A stretch of 64,000 nt of DNA. Source: Geosiphon pyriformis. Its lineage: Eukaryota; Glomeromycota; Glomeromycetes; Archaeosporales; Geosiphonaceae. Below the pieces are notes generated by a model. It was not told where the DNA came from, did no database searches, and saw only the letters and a program-made list of their open reading frames with translations. Made by a program: the position numbers and the translations under genes. This document shows positions 1 through 11,012 of this stretch, piece by piece. The stretch's first letter is position 1. Each line of letters opens with the position of its first letter. The stretch spans positions 748,519 through 812,518 of the forward strand of contig JAAOMT010000502.1 of the NCBI GenBank assembly GCA_016748015.1. The letters run 5' to 3'.

Positions 1-838
1 TGTTCATCAAGATTTGATATGTTGACATAAATGTCCAAAAGAACTACTATCAGATCAAGGAACTCACGTTGTGAATAGAATATTGGCAGAATTAAATTAA
101 AGATTTGGGATTAAAAGACCATTATTATTATCATACTATCCACAAACAAATGGGTTAGTTGAAAGATTCAACAGAACATTGTGTAAAACCATTGTTAAAA
201 TCAGCCAAAAAAACCAGGACAAATAGAATTTGATTATATCATCAGTATTATTTGCTTATTGGACAATAAAGCAAAACACTATACAAGCAACACTATTCAA
301 ATTAGTATATGGTAGAACAGCAACATTACCAGTTAAGATAGAAGTAAAGACATATCCAACAGAACCAATAACAAAAAAGAATTTTCAAAGAATATTATTA
401 AGAAAAACATATGACTTAATAGAAACATTAGAAAACAAATGGCAAAAAGCAGCTGATAACATCCAAAAGTCACAAGAAAAACAAAAAAAAAGACATGACA
501 ACCAACTACCAGATGAACCAGTTGAATTCAAAATTGGAGACAAAGTATTTCTACATTATATTAAAGCAAAAAAACAATGAAATAGAAAATTTGACCCCAA
601 ATGGGATGGACCATTTCACATAGAAAAAATTCTTGGAAATGGAGCTTATAAATTAAAATGGAACAACAAAATTTTAGCCAAAGCAGCACATAGTGATCAA
701 CTGAAACTATATCACTATATAGTATTATCATCTACCAGTAATATTCTACAATTAGGAGTACAGAGAATACTAGTCCAACCAGATGAGATTCCATGAGATC
801 TGGAATTAATCATAATCATTGAATCAAACACGGAAGAT
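1..838 (+). pseudogene. pol: A1 pol: integrase core end and C-terminal domain
   Basis: Integrase inserts the cDNA copy into the genome. The visible part begins in the DDE core (a decayed ELLSDQG-like stretch near 45-60) and includes PQTNGLVERFNRT (about 140-180), which carries the catalytic Glu. The C-terminal SH3-like part follows, with KIGDKVFLH near 530 and KWDGPFHIEKILGNGAYKL near 600-655. In-frame stops occur near 225 and 578. The A3 copy on the minus strand (61054-62330) matches it throughout. Non-functional. Confidence 0.85.
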
Positions 839-865
839 TGAACAATAAAAAGAGTATATAAAGAT

Positions 866-1534
866 ATGGTAGATGTGACAAAGAACTTCAGAAAAATAGA
901 AATTACTGATGACATCCACACACTAGCACAACAACTATTCTAACTGATTCAACAACAAAATATGAAAATTACTATTAATCAACAAATCATTTGATACTGA
1001 GATATCAGAAAGATACCCAAATACAAAAGTCAAAGGAAAACAAAAAACACTATCAACAAAATGGTTCTGAAAATAAAATTAGCAATAGAAGAACCAATAA
1101 GTGTCATCACATATCAAAAGTTGACCAAAGAAACTTGGAAATAGTAGATACACAAATTTCCAAGGAACTTTTATTATTTCCACTTGGGATAATACTTGAA
1201 CATTCAAAACTTATACATGGATAAAACAAAACAATTATTCAACACAACAATACTGCAACAACTAGAACAATTGATAGGAAAGAACAATTTAACTACACAA
1301 ACAAGAGCCATATATTGGCTACATACTGGATTTTAAAACAGACCAGAAATTTTACTTAATCCAAAATTGGACTCCATTATGGTTAACCAAATGAAAAAAA
1401 TAACCAATGCTCAATTTGAAGAATTACAGAACAGAATAACACAAATAATTCTTGAAAAAGAAGTTCAGGAAATACTCAAAAAGAAAGAATTAGAGTTAGG
1501 AGATTTGGGAGATCTTGATGGAGCTCAATATTAA
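866..1534 (+). pseudogene. A1 ORF3, extra ORF between integrase and PPT
   Basis: A reading frame of 222 codons plus stop from ATG at 866 to TAA at 1532-1534, interrupted by several stops. The A3 copy (60371-61030, minus) has the same start (MVNVT/MVDVT), the same end (DGAQY) and nearly the same length, so the frame was a real gene or a C-terminal extension of pol. I recognise no domain. The last third is rich in Glu, Ile and Gln (ITNAQFEELQNRITQ) and probably helical. It lies where retroviruses carry env, but shows no signal peptide or membrane segment. Confidence 0.6.
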
Positions 1535-1548
1535 AAAAGAGAGAATAA
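1535..1548 (+). promoter_or_regulatory. A1 polypurine tract
   Basis: AAAAGAGAGAATAA lies directly against the 3' LTR. The A3 copy has the equivalent tract (60358-60370, read on the minus strand). This is the expected primer for plus-strand DNA synthesis. Confidence 0.75.
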
Positions 1549-2423
1549 TATTACTCATAAAATATAAAAAATATATTAGCATATAAATTAGCCAATTAGA
1601 AATAGCCATAGTAAATGTGGAATTTCAGGATTCTTCTCAAGAGGAATTGCAGGATTCCAAGAATTTCAGGATTCTTGTACAAGAAATTGCAGAATTCTAG
1701 AATTCTAGGATTTCTCTCAAAAAGAATTGCAGAATTCCAGGAATTCCAGAATTTCTGGTGTGAAGAATTAAGGAATTGAGAAATCTCAATTATGTATATA
1801 TAGCAGTAGCATTAGAAGTAAAAAAGACAGATCTCTCTGTTGAGATTTAATCTAAGCAATCATCCATATCACAAATATCAATAAATAATTATTCATTATC
1901 TTCAATTTTACTTTTCACTATCAACACTTTATGTTGATAGTAATTGATACTTAACCACACTGGAACAATAGCTCTTGATTATGGCTATTAATGGGATACT
2001 AACTTGTATACTGCCTTGGCTTATTTCTTTGTTTTTTTTTGTTTTTTTTTTTTTTTTTTTTTTTTTTTCTTTATTTTTTTTTTTGATTTTATTGTTGTGC
2101 ACTAATTGATTAAAGAGAATAATATGCAGAGTTACTGACATCAAAGTGACTGGTAAAAGACCCAGGAATAAGAGTAGAACACTCAATTGAGGATAGTTTA
2201 CTAGAGGAAATACTGGCCATTATGCTAAGAAAGAAATTAATAAAACTGCGGTTTCGAGAAGCAACAGATAAACACTATTGAATTTCTATTCATTATACAA
2301 AGAACTCAACCAAAATCTTCAGATACAAACAACCTTCAGATAAAATCACCAACCAGAACATCAATCAAGCACCAAGTTATGGGTTTATTATTTGCTTTGA
2401 AACCCAAATAATCACCTATAACA
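1549..2423 (+). repeat. Family A 3' LTR (A1)
   Basis: An 875-bp LTR from TATTAC (TGTTAC with the second base changed G to A) to TATAACA. It matches 5303-6157 and 59467-60357 in reverse complement. From about 1617 to 1780 it holds a run of imperfect GGAATTCC/CAGGATTCC palindromic repeats, then a TATA box (tatatata, 1795-1802) and AATAAA near 1880. Long T runs lie at about 2030-2085. Confidence 0.85.
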
Positions 2424-3216
2424 CCAGATAGGTTTTTTTTCTTCATTGCCAAATTCGATGAGGAGTGCTGATGGCATAGTAATAAGTTTAAAGTAACTAC
2501 ACGTGGCCAGTACCCATATGTGTTAACCATTCTGGCTAAACTGTAATTCCTATGTGTTCCAGTCGAGCACTGTATTTGTCTTGACTAACCAGTCATTACC
2601 AACTAATGCTTAGTACTGCATAGCTTCTATCACTAAAACTTTGATTGGAGTAATAATACTATTTACTTCAAAGAAAAAATCATCAATCTCACTGATAGAA
2701 GTTTTGGTCACTCCATCAGCCATTATTATCTTGGCACTGGCAGCATGATCAACTTGGCAACTTAATTAGTTCATAAGTTGTTGTGTAATAATGCTGCCTG
2801 CTAATCCACTATTCAGGATCAATTTAATGGTCTGTCTATTGACTTTGACATTAGTATACATTATCATAATAGATTTTTTGTTAAGTGCAGCTCCACTGAA
2901 GAATGGTGTTTCCATTTGGGTTTCTAATTTGAATGGAAAGATGGCTGCTAACAAGTCATCATTGATAATAGTTGCTGACAGTATGTTGTTGATAAGTGGT
3001 TGTTTTTGGTTGGGTTCTGGTTTGTTGGGTGTGGTGTCTTCTGGGGTGACCAGAAGACTTAAATAGTTTTGGAAATTCGGGTTTTGAGAGTACCCAGTTC
3101 TTGAACTCTACTGGCATAATTCTGATTGTTGGGTGGATAAACTGGAAATTGGTTAATAAACTACTATTGCCAATTTCCAGTTTTGTTGGATCATTCTTGG
3201 TCTTTGGTTTCCCCAT
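2424..3216 (-). pseudogene. pol: A2 protease and PR-RT linker
   Basis: A retropepsin-like aspartic protease that would release Gag and Pol proteins. The motif region reads LILNSGLAGSIITQQL (about 2770-2830), where the family has D-T/S-G, so the catalytic Asp has become Asn. Downstream are the conserved AKIIMADGVTKT stretch (about 2700-2740) and the post-protease segment with ALVGN- and QELQLSQNG-like sequence. Frames are shifted around 2955 and several stops are present. The sequence stops abruptly at the A1 LTR. Non-functional. Confidence 0.75.
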
Positions 3217-3219
3217 GCC

Positions 3220-5240
3220 CTTGGATCTAGATTTTGAGACAGTGTTTGAATCAGTTGGAACTAATAGAGTATTTGTGGCAGTGGTAGTTAATAAATTATG
3301 GATGTTGTCGGTTGATAAATTGATGCTGAAGACTAATATACTGAAGGTAAGTATAATTGCTGTATCATTGGGGTTTAATAAATCAGCTGCATTACTGAAA
3401 AATAATGTAATTGAGAATGATATTGTTCTGGTGATTGATTACTGATGTAATTCTGAATTTGTAGTCAGCAATTGGGGTTTTAATACTAATGGCCTGATCA
3501 TTTTTCACTCAGCCATTTACAGTATTCAAACTGTAAATGTCCTTGTTTATCATAATAGTGGCATGCATGCATTTCCTGTTGTCACTGTTGATTGGTTGAT
3601 AAGAATGTTGGATGTGACTAATTTTGGAAGCAATTTCCATTTTCCTAATTGTTGCATTGTTGTGAAGATTGATAGATGGCTTGATTGGTGTTAGCTAAAT
3701 ATCTCTCTAATTTCTGATTGATTAATTTGCTGAATTGCTTCAATTTGGAATTCAAATCAGATGATTTGTTCATCAGATTTACAGTTTGGACATGATTGGC
3801 TTCGAGTTTAGCTGCTTTAAAATCTTTGGCATTTGTAACAGCAGCTTGAAGATCTGCTAAATGCAATGAACATACATGTTAGAGGATACTACTGTGCAGG
3901 TCCTTAATGAATTAATTTAGGATTTGTGGTGCTGTAAAATAATCAGCTTGTATGGCCTGAATTTGGTGCAGATTTCTGTGGAAGCATCCCAAGTAAGTGG
4001 TGACTGCTTCATTTTCTCTTTGTTTAAGCAATTAATACTATTATTGTTGCTGAAATATCTTAAAAACTCTGTTTTAAATGTGTCAAAAGTGACAGGTTTG
4101 TTAATCAAGCTTTGATATCATAAATTGGCAGTATCTTGCAAAAAATATGGGATGGTCTGTACGGCTCTGACATCATCCCAATTGTTAGCAGTGATTGCTT
4201 TGATGACATTATTGAGCCAAACCTGGGTATTATCTTCTTTACCAATAAATTTTTTGAGTTTGGTGATTGGTGCATATGTTATTTGCATGATTGGTTGTTG
4301 CTGTTGAACTGGTAGTGAGTAAAGTTGTTGTTATTGTTGTTGTTGAAGTGGTTGCTGTTGTAGTTACTGCTGAAATAGTGGTTGTGGCTGTTGCTGTTGT
4401 TGATTGTTGATTAGTAGAGCTGGTAGTGGATTGATCATAATTATCAAAGATAAGTGTTGTTAATTATTAATATCAGAGTTTCAATTGTTCTGATTTTTTG
4501 GGTTTTGATTAACTGGAGTCCCAATTTCTGGATTTTTTAGGATCAGATTTTGTTTACTATTTTCTTGATTATTACCTTTTTCTTCCTCAGAGTTAGTTAT
4601 TTCCCAAGGACTAATGGCTTTGAAATCTGGTTGTGGTAGTGGTAATCAAATTTCTGATGGTGTTGGGAATCATAATTTAAATCTCTCAAAGTAATTGCCA
4701 TATATTCCTAGTAACTCTGTTTTCTTTTGTTTACTTTGGAATGGTATTTTGTTCAATAGTGTTGTCGCATTTGTGGTAGACATATCTGTTGATGTTATAT
4801 TGATCATGCTTTTAGATGTGTAATAATAAGATGAATTGGCAGATGAATCAAATTTCTGTTCTTCCAAGTGAGTAGTTGAATTTGCCTTGGAGTTCCTACT
4901 GGTGTTTGTAGTCTTCCTTTTTTTTTGTCAACAAACATAATAGAAAATTTTTGTTTGGTGTATTTTTCAATTTTTCTGTTTATTTCTGTGATTAGTGGTG
5001 CAAATAAATAGTTTTGCAGAAGAGTAGTGCTTTGGAGTAGTCATTGAAAAAATTGTTAAAGGTAGATTCTGGATCTCTTTGGCCTCCTAAATAGTATACA
5101 ATTCTTTTGTTAACATAACAGTTGAAAGCTGATTCTGTTAGCCAACTATTATTTGTTAATCCGAGATGGGTGTGATAATATTGGAATAAGAATTTTGCAA
5201 ATCCCAAATGGTTTGTTCCTATTTCTTCGGATTCTGCCAC
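3220..5240 (-). pseudogene. gag: A2 gag
   Basis: Structural capsid polyprotein of the A element, in pieces: an N-terminal segment starting MAESEEIGTNHLGF (5240 downward), a middle segment around 4670-4870, a Gln-rich stretch encoded by GTT/TTG runs at about 4270-4440, and a capsid-like segment at 3917-4108 (FDTFKTEFLRYFS, as in Retrotrans_gag proteins). A helical region follows at 3645-3866. I cannot see a clear CCHC knuckle. Many stops and frame changes. The call rests mainly on position between PBS and protease and on the capsid-like motif. Confidence 0.65.
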
Positions 5241-5284
5241 TGTTTGAATGAAGTTGTTGGTGTTGATTTTCTGTAGGATTATAT

Positions 5285-5300
5285 CTCACAAGGAGCACTA
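5285..5300 (-). promoter_or_regulatory. A2 primer-binding site
   Basis: Just inside the 5' LTR, read on the minus strand: TAGTGCTCCTTGTGAG. It resembles the family C site TGGTGCTCCCTGTGAGG, with an apparent G-to-A change in the expected TGG. Expected to pair with a tRNA 3' end; I do not assign the tRNA. Confidence 0.55.
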
Positions 5301-5302
5301 AA

Positions 5303-6157
5303 TGTTACAGGTGATTATTTGGGGTCTCAAAGCAAATAACAAATCTGTAACTTGGTGTTCAATTGATATAATAATGTTGATTTCTAAAGATGTTTAAGAA
5401 TCTGAAGGTTTTTGTTGAGTCCTTTGTATAATAGACAGAGATTTAATTGTTGTCTTCCCAATAGCCTCCTGGAATTACAATTCCATCAAATTTCTTTTTC
5501 AACATGGTGGCTGGTAATCTTAGCAGAAATGCTCTTCTGGTAAGCTATCCTTAAATTCTCAATTCTTATATCCTTCCTTTGAAGTCTTTTACCAGGCTAT
5601 CTTTGATGTTAATAACTCAGTGCTTAATCTTTAATCAATTAGTAAAACAAAGAAATAACAAAAATAAAAGAAAATAAAAGAAAAATAAGCCAAGACAATA
5701 AATGTTAGTATCCCGTCAATAGTTATGATCAAGAGCTATTGTTCCAGTATAGTTTAAGTATCAATTGTTATCAACATAAAGTGTTGATAGTGGAGGGTAG
5801 ATTTGAGATATTGAATAATTATTTATTGCTATTTGTGATGTAGAAGATTGCTTAGATTGAATCTAAACTAAGAGGTCTGTCTTTTCTACTTCTAATGCTA
5901 CTGCTATATATACATAATTGAGATTCCTCAATTCCTTAATTTTTCACACCAGGAATCCTGGAATTCCTGGAATCCTGCAATTCTTTTGAGAGAAATCCTG
6001 GAATTCTGGAATTCTGTAATTCCTTGTATGAGAATTTTGAAATTTCTGAAATCCTACAATTTCTCTGAAAGGAATCTTGAAATTTCACATTTTACTATGA
6101 TTACTTCTGATTGGCTAATTTATATACTAATTTACTTTCTATATTTTATGAGTAACA
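5303..6157 (-). repeat. Family A 5' LTR (A2)
   Basis: An 855-bp LTR bounded by TGTTAC and GTAACA. It is the inverted counterpart of 1549-2423. It contains the palindromic GGAATTCC-type run (about 5945-6090) next to a TATA box (about 5905-5912 on the minus strand). Confidence 0.85.
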
Positions 6158-8188
6158 TTGGATTAGTCTCAGTGTTGTCTCTACTACTTCTAAAAGTCCA
6201 AAGATTTTTAATAATAGACCAGTTAACAAGTTGGTCTTTCCTGCTCTTACCACTTCCACTACTACTATTACTACTACTGCTTCACAAATGGCTGCAAAAG
6301 CAAAAAGTTCCAAAAAACAGCAGCAGACAGTTACAACTGCTATGATCACACCAAATCCCTTTGTGGTTCTAGATGAGATCTTTGGTAAAATCTTCACAAC
6401 AGCAGCCAGTCCTCTTCTTGATATGGATGGCAACAGCAGCAGCACATCTCTAAAATGGGCCAATATTAACCACTGGCTGTGTTGCCTGATGTGATACTCT
6501 CTAACAGATCATCACCAATCCCAGTAGCAAAACAGCTCATCATTTCAGATGATCTCAAAGATTGGCCTGATCAGATAAAAATGGAATCAACTACTCCTTC
6601 CCCAATTTTTGGTGCTGCTAATGGTGATGCTTAGGAGAATGTGAATAGTCATCAAAGGTTTTCTGGTTGGGTGGCCTCTAATCTTGTATCTGGTGCTATA
6701 TTTAAGATTAAGATAGCCTTGCTTAGTTCCTTGTTTCAGTTGCTACCTGGTTGTATTGGGCTTAAGTCTATTTTATGAGATGCTGTCAAGTTGTTCTGTA
6801 TGGAATTTACATCTCAAAAGAGTTTAAATGGTGTTACCAAAGTGGCTATTGGTGATGGGATTTTTTTAACCACTTTTAAGATTGCACAGTCTTCTGGTAT
6901 GGCCTCTGTTTTTTTCTCTTCTTTGTCAATTGTACTTTGTAATGTACCTTTGGATATTTCTTCTGATGACATCAAATCTGCTTTTGGCATTTTTGGTGTT
7001 GTCACTTCTGTCAAGTTAAAGTCTGCTGACTTATGACAATATGCTGTGGTTTATTTCAAAAACACTTTTTCTGCTGCTGCTGCTCTTACTCACTGGTCAG
7101 TGCTGGTAAAAAAAGACAGTGTTAAGATTCTATCTTTAGTCAACCAAAAAGAGGTTATTATCTCAAGAGATGCTTTCAAAGCCAAGTTGGTTAATCTTTT
7201 TTTTGGCTGTACTGTCTTTGAGATTAGTGATTTGGTCTCTCAAGTTGGTGGCCATACCTGTTTTATTCCTTGCTCTCCTAAGTCATATTGATGTCCATGT
7301 TTTGCTGTGGTTATTTTTAATTCTCTGGAATCTTTAAACAATGCTGTTTTAAAAACTGGTATCTTATATGGCTGCCACATCTGGTGGGAAACCCCTGGAT
7401 GTTGCTGCTACTATAGATATTAAAATATAAATCATTTGGCTTTAGAGTGCAAGATGTCATCACCTCTCCCTCCCAAAGTTTCTTTCAACTTCTCTGGTGG
7501 CCTAAAAGTTTTCAAATTCTCATTTGCTAGATTCAAATTTTATGCCAAAGCTGCTGCTATTGTGGTTTTTTTTGTTGCTACTGCTGCTAATATAAACTTG
7601 GATCTTAGTGGTCCTCTCAAAACTACAACTCTTATGTTGCCTGTTGTCTTGTCTGCTTTCAATGTTGCTGTTGAATCTAGGTTGACTTCTTTGGAATTCT
7701 ATCTTGGCAAATTGTCTTTACTAATAAAGTTTTTGGTTGAGTCTGTTGATGCTTTGGTTGTTTTAGTTACCAAATTGTTATTTATTTTACCTGCTGTGAA
7801 TGTGTCAGTTAAAAAAAGTGTGGCTGGGTTGGCTGAACAGAATAAAGGCTTGACTGCTATTGCTATTGTGATGTAGAAGAGAATAATATGCCTTGAAAAA
7901 AAGTGTGAACGAGCTTGTGTGGAAGATGTGTTAGATAATAATGACATGGATGATGATGATGATAATGATGATGAAAATAAAGATTTCTCTGTCTATGATA
8001 ACACATTTGATGTTATAATGTATTTATGAGAAAATCAGCCTTCCAGTATCAAATCCAATTCTAATCTAACTGCCAAGTTAATGAGTGGTATGGTTAAAAA
8101 TAGTCATGAGCTTGTTAGCATTATGAGTAAAATGTATAAATTAGATATGTTAAATACATTAAGTAGCAAAGATAGTACTAGTGTGTAG
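6158..8188 (+). pseudogene. B1 ORF1-like RNA-binding protein
   Basis: Probable nucleic-acid-binding chaperone of the retroposon. In order: a Thr/Ala/Gln-rich N-terminal part (6170-6490), a first RRM-like domain (about 6930-7110, NVPLDISSDDIKSAF), a second RRM-like domain (about 7170-7390), a decayed CCHC knuckle near 7390-7450, an Ala/Ser/Val-rich linker, a helical segment (7670-7870), an acidic run encoded by GAT repeats (7935-7980), and a conserved C-terminal segment ending at TAG 8186-8188. Stops near 7035, 7290, 7420 and 7875 and a frame change inactivate it. B3 is the best copy for comparison. Confidence 0.8.
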
Positions 8189-8198
8189 TTAAAACTTT

Positions 8199-8325
8199 CC
8201 ACCTGTGGTTAGCCACATCTTGTAATTATTGTATTATTGGATGAGCTGGCTTTATGAAACTGTCACATTACTGTGGACTTAACTAATAAATAACCAGCAT
8301 GGCTACATGTTAACAAAAAAAAAAA
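8199..8325 (+). repeat. B1 3' tail shared with LINE D
   Basis: Begins with CCACCTGTGG, then GTGGTTAGCCAC and CATCTTGTAAT, GAGCTGGCTTTATGAAA, CCAGCATGGCTACA, TTAACA and the poly(A). The same order occurs at the 3' ends of B3, B4, D1 and D2. Probably the recognition tail for the LINE reverse transcriptase. Confidence 0.8.
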
Positions 8326-8373
8326 GCAATCTTCAATGATTGTTTTATTCATGATACATAACTCAAAAAATAT
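8326..8373 (+). mobile_element. C0 fragment, end of integrase region
   Basis: Matches the 3' end of the family C integrase frame (compare 50607-50650). It is interrupted at 8373 by C1 and resumes at 13625, with ATAT repeated on both sides. C0 is thus the older host element of both B1 and C1. Confidence 0.8.
8370..8373. repeat. Left TSD of C1 (ATAT)
   Basis: ATAT before the C1 5' LTR. The partner is 13625-13628. Joining the flanks restores the C0 sequence that other C copies show uninterrupted (for example 50630-50650). Confidence 0.8.
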
Positions 8374-9037
8374 TGTTACAGTTGAAACTCATAGTTTTTA
8401 TTAGTTATCACATGTATTAGCCACTAATGTCATATAATTAGCCACCCTATTTTTAAATAGTGATCATTGACCAGATCAATGACCTGACTGTTGACCTGAT
8501 CATTGACCACTTTTGATAGCTATATAAGTAATGAATTTCTTAGCTGTAGAAAAGCATGTAATAACAAGTATCTGAATAATCAAGAATAAATAAAATAACA
8601 CTTTCATCTCAATCCTTCTCTTATCACTAATTTCCCTTTCCCTACCCTCAAGTATCTGAACATCTTAAAGATAAAAGATTACTTGTTGGCTTTTTTCTAA
8701 CATATATAATTGTAGCATTTGAAAATTATTTGTATAAACATGACTGAAAAGCACAAGTTAATACCTGATATTGAATTCTAAGAGTGCCAATGTAAGGCAT
8801 AGAATTATACTAGTGGTGATCAATTGTTGACAGTACAGACTATCCCTCTACCTTCAGATTCCCCAGTTACCTTTAAAAAAAATAGCGACTGAAATATTTT
8901 ATAAGACTGATCTTGCACATTGAATCCATACTCATTCAATTTGCTCTTTAAAGTTGAAATTCCCTTTGATTATTTTTATCACTCTACAATTCTGTTCTCC
9001 CTTGCTATCCGTTAGCTTGTTACTCCAACCCGTAACA
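8374..9037 (+). repeat. C1 5' LTR
   Basis: TGTTACAG...CGTAACA, 664 bp. It has four 12-bp repeat units (8462-8509, consensus GATCATTGACCT), a TATA box (tatataag, 8521-8528) and AATAAA near 8585. The 3' LTR differs mainly by transitions and lacks about 35 bp of the pyrimidine-rich stretch. Confidence 0.88.
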
Positions 9038-9043
9038 TAAAAG

Positions 9044-9060
9044 TGGTGCTCCCTGTGAGG
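9044..9060 (+). promoter_or_regulatory. C1 primer-binding site
   Basis: TGGTGCTCCCTGTGAGG, six bases inside the LTR end. The same sequence lies in the same place in C4, C5 and C6. Expected minus-strand primer site for a tRNA 3' end; tRNA not identified. Confidence 0.7.
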
Positions 9061-9089
9061 TTGTCAAAATTCACTTTGTTTTCTATTGT

Positions 9090-10563
9090 ATGGATGATTA
9101 TTCATACCTGCCACAACAATCAGAACACTTTAAAGCACACAACAAAAACAATCTAGACTTTATTGAACTCAATCCTTTGCCCTCCTGCTTGATTTGCTTT
9201 CCTATTGAAGAACAATCCAGCAGACAATTCCAAGACTTTTGGAACTGGTTCTTGAACAAGCATTCAGCTAAAACTTACACAGCTTATACAATCTATTACT
9301 TTGACCAAGCTTATTTTAAAAATGACTTTGAAGAAAGAAACAACAGTATCAATCAGTTTTTATATTCTGCAATCTTTGAACAACAGCTCCCTAATTTTGA
9401 ATATCTGAATCATCAAATCCACATTTGGATTGCTGTCCATCAATCAACAGAAACTCCTCTTGAAACAGAAGAAGAAAGCTATCAAACTGCTCCTGTTTTT
9501 AATCTCTTTTTAAGTGAATCAGAACACTTTACACAAACAGTTACACCTAAACCAATGGCTCAAGACCCTCTACAACAAAACATTCTGATTGCCCTCCAAG
9601 GTATACAGACTGCTTTAGAGCAAAGAAACAACACCTCATTACCATTATTCATAGATGATGCCCAAGATCCAATTGAATGCTTGGATAACTTTGAGAGAGC
9701 TGCTACAGCCAACCAATACAATGATGAATACAAGTTTCAAATTGTTGGTGGCTACCTCCAAGGCTCTCCTGTTACATGGTTTTCACAGGAAACTGATGCT
9801 AATGCCCATCAAAAAATCATTAGATGGATGCCAGCAAATGCTGGAGAAAACAACACCTCTTTCACAACCCAGTTTGAAAACAAGTTCAAAACTCCAATCT
9901 TGATATCCAAGTGGTGCATGGAATTAGAAAAAAGAACCCAAGGCCCAGGAGAAGTGGTAACTGAATATGCCAAAGCAATCAGAAAATTGATCAAGCATGT
10001 AGACTCTGGAAGGAACTAGACAGAAGAGCAAAAAATTCATTCCTTCATGAAAGGACTGAGAACTGATTTATCTTATGCTCTTTGGCCTCTTTTGGCTCTA
10101 AAAGATAACCCTACAATGGACATGGCTATTGAACTTGCCCAACAAATTGAAGACAACCAAAGAATGCATTTGGGGTCTATACTTTTAGTTTTTGCTCCTG
10201 TTCCTGTCATGGCTCCTGCTCCTCAAATGGCTGCTACTTCTTTTGCTGTTCAAACTCAAGACCCAAATGAACAGTTAATAAATAGACTTACAGCAAATCT
10301 TGCTTGGCTATTAGAATTATTAGCCCAAGCAGTCAGAGATAACCAATAACCCCAAAGACCCAGATTTGAACTACACTTCAATCAACCTTAACAACCATCT
10401 TATCAAAGACAACAAAATCGTGGCCCACCTGTGTGCTATTGCTGTGGATTAACTGGACATTTTTCAAGAAATTGCAACAATCTTCTCTTACCCCCTCCAG
10501 CTTCCAGAAACAATGATAACCAAAACAACAGAACCATTAACAACAATGCCTCTAATCAAAGAC
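9090..10563 (+). pseudogene. gag: C1 gag
   Basis: Capsid/nucleocapsid polyprotein that packages the element RNA. It starts at MDDYSYLPQQSEHF (ATG 9090). The capsid-type region lies at 9640-10130 (DDAQDPIECLDNFERAA, GYLQGSPVTWF). A Pro/Ala-rich linker with APVPVMAPAPQMAATSF follows, then a CCHC knuckle CYCCGLTGHFSRNC at about 10433-10475 and an Asn-rich tail. It is in one frame except for stops at 10017-10019 and 10347-10349. The tail ends at the internal deletion, so the slippery site present in C4, C5 and C6 is gone. Confidence 0.88.
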
Positions 10564-10948
10564 CTAACCTTTCATCCTTCACACTAATGCATCTGGCTAT
10601 AGACTTGGTGCTGTTTTCTCACAAAAAGATGAAGATGGCAGGGAACATGCAATAGTCTATGCCAGTAGAACTCTTACACCAGCAGAAAAGAACTATTCAG
10701 TTACTGAGCAGGAATGCTTAGCAGTAGTTTGGGCTATCAACTACTGGGATAAGTATCTTCTTGGTGTGAAGTTTTTGGTGGTAACAGATCACCAAGCTTT
10801 GGTTTGGCTGTGCAACAAGAAAAGACTAGAACATAAATAGATAGCCCGCTGGATACTCCACTTGGATGAATTCAACTATGATATTCAATACTGTAAAGGA
10901 GCTAATTATCAAAATGCTGACACTCTCTCCAGACTTACTACCAAGTGA
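10564..10948 (+). pseudogene. pol: C1 RNase H (fused to gag by deletion)
   Basis: RNase H removes template RNA during reverse transcription. It reads from the FTLMHLAIDLVLF region (normally FHTDAFGYRLGAVLSQ) through the TDHQALVWL-like stretch (about 10780-10810) to ADTLSRLTTK and TGA at 10946-10948. The joint at about 10564 has short shared sequence (ACC) between gag and RNase H, suggesting microhomology-mediated loss. It is frameshifted near the joint. The terminal TGA is at the same place in C5, C6 and C3. Confidence 0.8.
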
Positions 10949-11012
10949 CAGTACAATCTCCCAAATCAAACCAACCTAATTATTAGTAATTCTCTTACAA
11001 CCAAACACGATA

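Larger units (their letters stand above)
1..2423 (+). mobile_element. Ty3/gypsy element A1, 3' part
   Basis: Right-hand end of a family A gypsy element. It holds the integrase C-terminal half, ORF3, a polypurine tract and a complete 3' LTR. The 5' part lies left of the window. The same family appears in inverted orientation as A2 (2424-6157) and A3 (59467-64000). The last LTR base (2423) is followed directly by A2 protease-linker sequence read on the minus strand, so A1 appears to have inserted into A2. The target duplication cannot be checked because the A1 5' end is outside the window. Confidence 0.85.
2424..6157 (-). mobile_element. Ty3/gypsy element A2, 5' part (minus strand)
   Basis: A family A element read right to left: 5' LTR (5303-6157), primer-binding site, gag, protease. 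It is cut at 2424 by A1 in the segment that links protease to RT; its RT, RNase H and integrase must lie left of the window. Its outer LTR end (6157/6158) abuts the N-terminal coding part of LINE B1, so A2 inserted into B1. Confidence 0.82.
6158..8325 (+). mobile_element. Half-LINE B1 (ORF1-only retroposon)
   Basis: Family B retroposon truncated on the left by A2. It contains an ORF1-type coding region, a 3' tail related to the tail of LINE D, and a terminal poly(A) at 8315-8325. It has no endonuclease or reverse transcriptase, like B3 and B4. Immediately after the poly(A) comes internal sequence of a family C element (C0), so B1 inserted into C0. Confidence 0.85.

Noticed and set aside
2030-2090. 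Long T/A run with a Lys-rich minus-strand reading frame
   Set aside because: It lies inside the family A LTR and the frame is only the translated homopolymer. The A2 and A3 LTRs have A-rich simple sequence at the same place.
4260-4440. Gln-rich region as a possible host polyglutamine protein
   Set aside because: It sits between the A2 primer site and protease on the minus strand and is explained as part of gag.
6231-6494. Host gene encoding an RRM protein
   Set aside because: The same coding sequence occurs in B2, B3 and B4, always followed by the LINE-type tail and poly(A), so it is retroposon ORF1.
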